A stretch of 36,694 bases of DNA from Candidatus Zipacnadia bacterium (GTDB taxonomy: Bacteria > Armatimonadota > Zipacnadia > Zipacnadales > Zipacnadaceae). Below, one piece after another: positions 34,569 to 36,694 of this stretch. The DNA lies in contig JALGUR010000059.1 in NCBI GenBank assembly GCA_029820565.1, forward strand, positions 1 through 36,694, in the 5' to 3' direction. Position 1 is the first letter of the stretch. Every line of letters begins with the position of its first letter. The translations under genes and the position numbers were made by a program. Under the pieces are notes generated by a model. It saw only the letters and a list, made by a program, of their open reading frames with translations, had not been told where the DNA came from and did not search any database.

Positions 34569-35057
34569 GTGATTGCCAGTAAACTCAAGGAAGCGATTCT
34601 TTGTTTGCGTCCCGGGCTGGTGACTTTGAAGTATCCCTTCCAGCCCCATCCTCCCGAGGAAGACTTCCGGGGCTATCCGGAGGTTGATGCTGACAAGTGT
34701 ATCGGCTGTGGGGGCTGTGCGGCGGTTTGTCCGGCGCGGGCTATAATGATTCAGGATATTGACCAGAATACCCGCCGTATCGTCCGGCTTTTGGAGCGAT
34801 GTATATTCTGCGGGCGCTGTGCCGACGTCTGTCCTGAAGATGCCATTACTATGACAAAGCAGTTTGAACTCTCCTCAGATATGGGGCGGGAGGATATGGA
34901 ATCAGAATGTCAGGTATTTATGGCTACCTGCCAGCGCTGCGGACGTTGCTATGAGCCGGCGACTCCGCTGGACAGGATTATGCAGCCAGGCTTCCGCCAC
35001 GACGAGATTAAGCGCGGCGGGCAGGACTCCCCCTATGAGCCAGTAAAACCCGCGTAG
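34569..35057 (+). CDS. hyfH: Polyferredoxin-like subunit (HyfH/HycF/NuoI-like)
   Basis: This 162-residue protein has two full [4Fe-4S] motifs: C44-x2-C47-x2-C50-x3-C54 and C78-x2-C81-x2-C84-x3-C88. A third CxxCxxC (C121, C124, C127) lies near the C-terminus, matching the extra zinc- or rubredoxin-like knuckle seen in HycF/HyfH. It relays electrons from the input module to HyfI. Translation begins at GTG 34569 with GGAGG ten bases upstream. The C-terminal codons and the TAG stop run into the third palindromic repeat. Confidence 0.93.
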   Translation: MIASKLKEAILCLRPGLVTLKYPFQPHPPEEDFRGYPEVDADKCIGCGGCAAVCPARAIMIQDIDQNTRRIVRLLERCIFCGRCADVCPEDAITMTKQFELSSDMGREDMESECQVFMATCQRCGRCYEPATPLDRIMQPGFRHDEIKRGGQDSPYEPVKPA

Positions 35058-35084
35058 GCGGGGTTTGACAACCTCCGCTACGTG
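35051..35084. repeat. Palindromic intergenic repeat, copy 3
   Basis: CGCGTAG (35051-35057) and CTACGTG (35078-35084) enclose GCGGGGTT and AACCTCCGC. The TAG of the left arm is the stop of hyfH, exactly as in copy 1 for hycI. It lies in the 60-bp gap before hyfI. Confidence 0.75.
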
Positions 35085-35117
35085 AGACGCCGTGACAATC
35101 GTGCCAGGAGGAAGAGA

Positions 35118-35615
35118 ATGTTCAAAGAGTTGTGCCAGAAGGCTTTTCCCAAATCGTTGTGGGTATATCACACCAATACTGGTGCCTGCAACGGTTGTGA
35201 TATAGAGGTAATTGATGTACTGACACCCTACTATGATGCCGAACGATTCGGTATCAAATTGGTGGGTTCCCCGCGTCATGCTGATGTGCTGCTGGTCTGC
35301 GGACCGGTTACCCGCCAGGTGGTCCCGGCCCTCAAACGGCTCTATGACGCGGTGCCTGACCCCAAATTGGTTATTGCCATCGGTTCCTGTGCCGTCGGGG
35401 GAGGCATCTGGTTTGACAGTTACAATATCGTCGGCGGAGCCGATACGATTCTGCCCGTAGACTATTACATTCCCGGCTGCCCGCCTCGCCCCGAAGCAAT
35501 CCTGCACGGAGTCGCGATGGCTCTGGGACTGGTCGAGAAGCAAGTAGAGCCGGTTCACCTCAAACAACTCCCCGACCGCCCCGAATCAATACCAGTAGAG
35601 TCTGAGACCCCTTAA
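35118..35615 (+). CDS. hyfI: [NiFe]-hydrogenase small subunit (HyfI/HycG/NuoB-like)
   Basis: The 165-residue protein has the NuoB-type proximal [4Fe-4S] ligands: TGACNGCDIEV (C24, C27), IGSCAV and IPGCPPRPEAI. This is the short group-4 form without the distal cluster domain or Tat signal of uptake hydrogenases. It sits next to HyfG and hands electrons to the Ni-Fe centre. ATG 35118 has AGGAGG six bases upstream and is preferred to ATG 35082, which lies in the repeat region. It is the last + strand gene before hypA, which converges on it with 14 bases between stops. Confidence 0.95.
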   Translation: MFKELCQKAFPKSLWVYHTNTGACNGCDIEVIDVLTPYYDAERFGIKLVGSPRHADVLLVCGPVTRQVVPALKRLYDAVPDPKLVIAIGSCAVGGGIWFDSYNIVGGADTILPVDYYIPGCPPRPEAILHGVAMALGLVEKQVEPVHLKQLPDRPESIPVESETP

Positions 35616-35629
35616 CCGGGCTTGATGAT

Positions 35630-35995
35630 TTAAGCCTTCTGCATTATCTCACCGCTTTCGCGCAGTTCGGCACTGATTAATTGCAGTTCATAGCCTGACT
35701 TTATTTTCAAGTTCAAACTGCCACATTCACTACACTCCACAAAGGGTTCGTAGGCTTCGGTCTCGGCTCCACATTCGTTGCAAACAGCGGTGATAGGAAC
35801 TTGCTGGATGTGCAGTTCCGAGCCGGCCAGCGGAGTATCTTCGGTCAGCGCCTGATAGGCGGACGTAAGCAAATCCGGAACGATCATACTCATCGGTCCA
35901 ACGGCCACGGTCGCCGCGACGACTTGCTGGTCATATTCCTCGGCCACCGATATGAGTGTCCTAACAATGTTACTCGCGATGGAAAACTCGTGCAT
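35630..35995 (-). CDS. hypA: Hydrogenase nickel-insertion protein HypA
   Basis: This 121-residue protein begins MHEFSI, with the nickel-binding His2-Glu3. It carries a zinc site C72-x2-C75 and C88-x2-C91 (VCNECG, VECSECG). It hands nickel to the large-subunit precursor together with HypB. Length is normal for the family. The start has AGGAGAG five bases upstream. It is divergent from hypB across 144 bases, so the two genes probably share a control region, while hyfI converges on it from the other side. Confidence 0.96.
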   Translation of the reverse strand: MHEFSIASNIVRTLISVAEEYDQQVVAATVAVGPMSMIVPDLLTSAYQALTEDTPLAGSELHIQQVPITAVCNECGAETEAYEPFVECSECGSLNLKIKSGYELQLISAELRESGEIMQKA

Positions 35996-36020
35996 AACTC
36001 TCTCCTATTTCCTGATACAC

Positions 36021-36050
36021 ATTGTAGCATCATAAGTTACTGGCAGGCAA
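36021..36050 (-). promoter_or_regulatory. Candidate hypA promoter in the hypA-hypB divergent region
   Basis: Read on the minus strand: TTGCCT (36050-36045), 18-bp spacer, TACAAT (36026-36021). On the plus strand a perfect TATAAT at 36105-36110 could serve hypB, but it lacks a good -35 box. Confidence 0.4.
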
Positions 36051-36139
36051 GTGTCAGGCTCCCACGAACCTATCGTGCAGGAAGGACGTCTGCTTATCAG
36101 GAAGTATAATCTGGCAAGCCGACAGGATAGATTGTAACT

Positions 36140-36694
36140 ATGAAAGTTGAACTGATGAAAAATCTTCTGGGCGATAATGATGCGGTTGCCCAGGAGAATC
36201 AGCAGTTGTTCCAGAGCCAGGGAGTGCTGGCGGTGGATTTTATGGGCAGTCCCGGTAGCGGCAAGACCAGCATCCTGCAGCGGCTAATAGAATTAGTAGA
36301 TGACCTGACTATCAAGGTCATAGAAGGCGATGTGGCTACGGCCAACGATGCGCGGCGCATTGAAGCAGCCGGCGCCGAGGCTTTTCAGATAAACGCCGAG
36401 GCTTTTCAGATAAACACCGGCGGCGCGTGTCATCTGGACGCGCCCATGATCCGCCGCGCCGTAGCCCAGATGGACCTGAGTAGCACTGACCTGCTGCTGA
36501 TTGAGAATGTCGGCAATTTAGTGTGCCCGGCGGCGTTTAAGTTAGGCGTGCATGCCCGCATAGTGGTGAGCAGCCTTCCCGAGGGAGATGACAAGCCAGA
36601 GAAGTATCCGGTGGCGTTTCGCGGCTGCCAGGGCGTGATTCTGAACAAAATTGACCTGTTAGATTATCTTGATTTTGACACTGATACATTCTGG
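36140..36694 (+). CDS. hypB: Hydrogenase/urease nickel-incorporation GTPase HypB, 3'-truncated by the window
   Basis: The frame is open from ATG 36140 to the window end (185 codons). Features are P-loop GSPGSGKT (36-43), IEGDVATANDARRIE, GGACHLDA with the metal-site Cys-His, LLIENVGNLVCPA, VSSLPEGDDKPEKYP and the NKxD motif NKIDL. It supplies nickel to the hydrogenase with GTP hydrolysis. There is no His-rich or CxxCGC N-terminal nickel store. A perfect 21-bp tandem duplication inserts an extra AEAFQIN just before TGGACHLDA, next to the metal-binding site. It lies immediately after hypA, divergently. Confidence 0.94.
   Translation, partial: MKVELMKNLLGDNDAVAQENQQLFQSQGVLAVDFMGSPGSGKTSILQRLIELVDDLTIKVIEGDVATANDARRIEAAGAEAFQINAEAFQINTGGACHLDAPMIRRAVAQMDLSSTDLLLIENVGNLVCPAAFKLGVHARIVVSSLPEGDDKPEKYPVAFRGCQGVILNKIDLLDYLDFDTDTFW
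36374..36415 (+). repeat. Perfect 21-bp tandem duplication inside hypB
   Basis: Units 36374-36394 and 36395-36415 are identical and in frame, each coding AEAFQIN. Other HypB proteins have this segment once before TGxxCHLDA. Confidence 0.93.

Overview
This is a 36.7 kb bacterial window, probably from an uncultured anaerobe or facultative anaerobe. It carries a complete membrane [NiFe]-hydrogenase locus with its own maturation genes. It also has the two-membrane export machinery of a diderm (a LolA-like protein and an adaptor-dependent ABC exporter). The catabolic clustering of URO-D-family proteins, family-2 amidohydrolases and a ceramidase-like hydrolase is the kind I associate with uncultured planctomycete-, Armatimonadota- or Poribacteria-like genomes. 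There is no rRNA or other phylogenetic marker, so the lineage is a guess.

Region 1 (1-9971) is a catabolic block. It holds two paralogous amidohydrolases (the first cut by the window edge), two URO-D-family proteins (one broken by frameshifts), a neutral ceramidase-like hydrolase, a GH29 fucosidase-like enzyme, and an aldehyde dehydrogenase followed by a class-III aminotransferase. The substrates cannot be read from sequence. The mix suggests amino-sugar, amine or glycoside breakdown.

Region 2 (9972-17105) holds two convergent ABC export systems. On the + strand, behind a good sigma70-type promoter, are an HlyD/DevB-like adaptor, a LolD/MacB-type ATPase and a double-FtsX permease. On the - strand are an ABC-2 ATPase, its permease and a secreted LolA-like protein. 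A scrap of tyrosine recombinase lies at their junction.

Region 3 (17106-20234) is decaying accessory DNA. It contains a frameshifted phosphotriesterase-family remnant, a short PD-(D/E)XK-type restriction nuclease fragment with a perfect 54-bp in-frame duplication, and a TIR-domain gene interrupted by one in-frame TAG. This looks like a defence island losing function.

Region 4 (20235-36694) is a hydrogenase locus behind a strong promoter and a 5' leader hairpin. In order it encodes: a molybdopterin-oxidoreductase-like protein that keeps its [4Fe-4S] motif but lacks the Cys/Sec molybdenum ligand; sulfhydrogenase beta- and gamma-like subunits (HydB and HydG, the latter with FAD/NAD(P) and [2Fe-2S]); a HycI-type protease; HyfD-, B-, C-, E- and F-like membrane subunits; a PhnD-like substrate-binding lipoprotein; the HyfG large subunit with both Ni-binding CxxC motifs; HyfH; HyfI; then hypA (opposite strand) and hypB (cut by the window end). 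The simplest reading is a complex that couples NAD(P)H and H2 chemistry to ion translocation, with a HydB/HydG/NuoG-like input module in place of the usual formate dehydrogenase arm. Three short palindromic repeats (CGCGTAG...CTACGCG) punctuate this locus, and two of them supply the stop codon of the preceding gene.

I saw no tRNA, rRNA, CRISPR array or intact insertion sequence.
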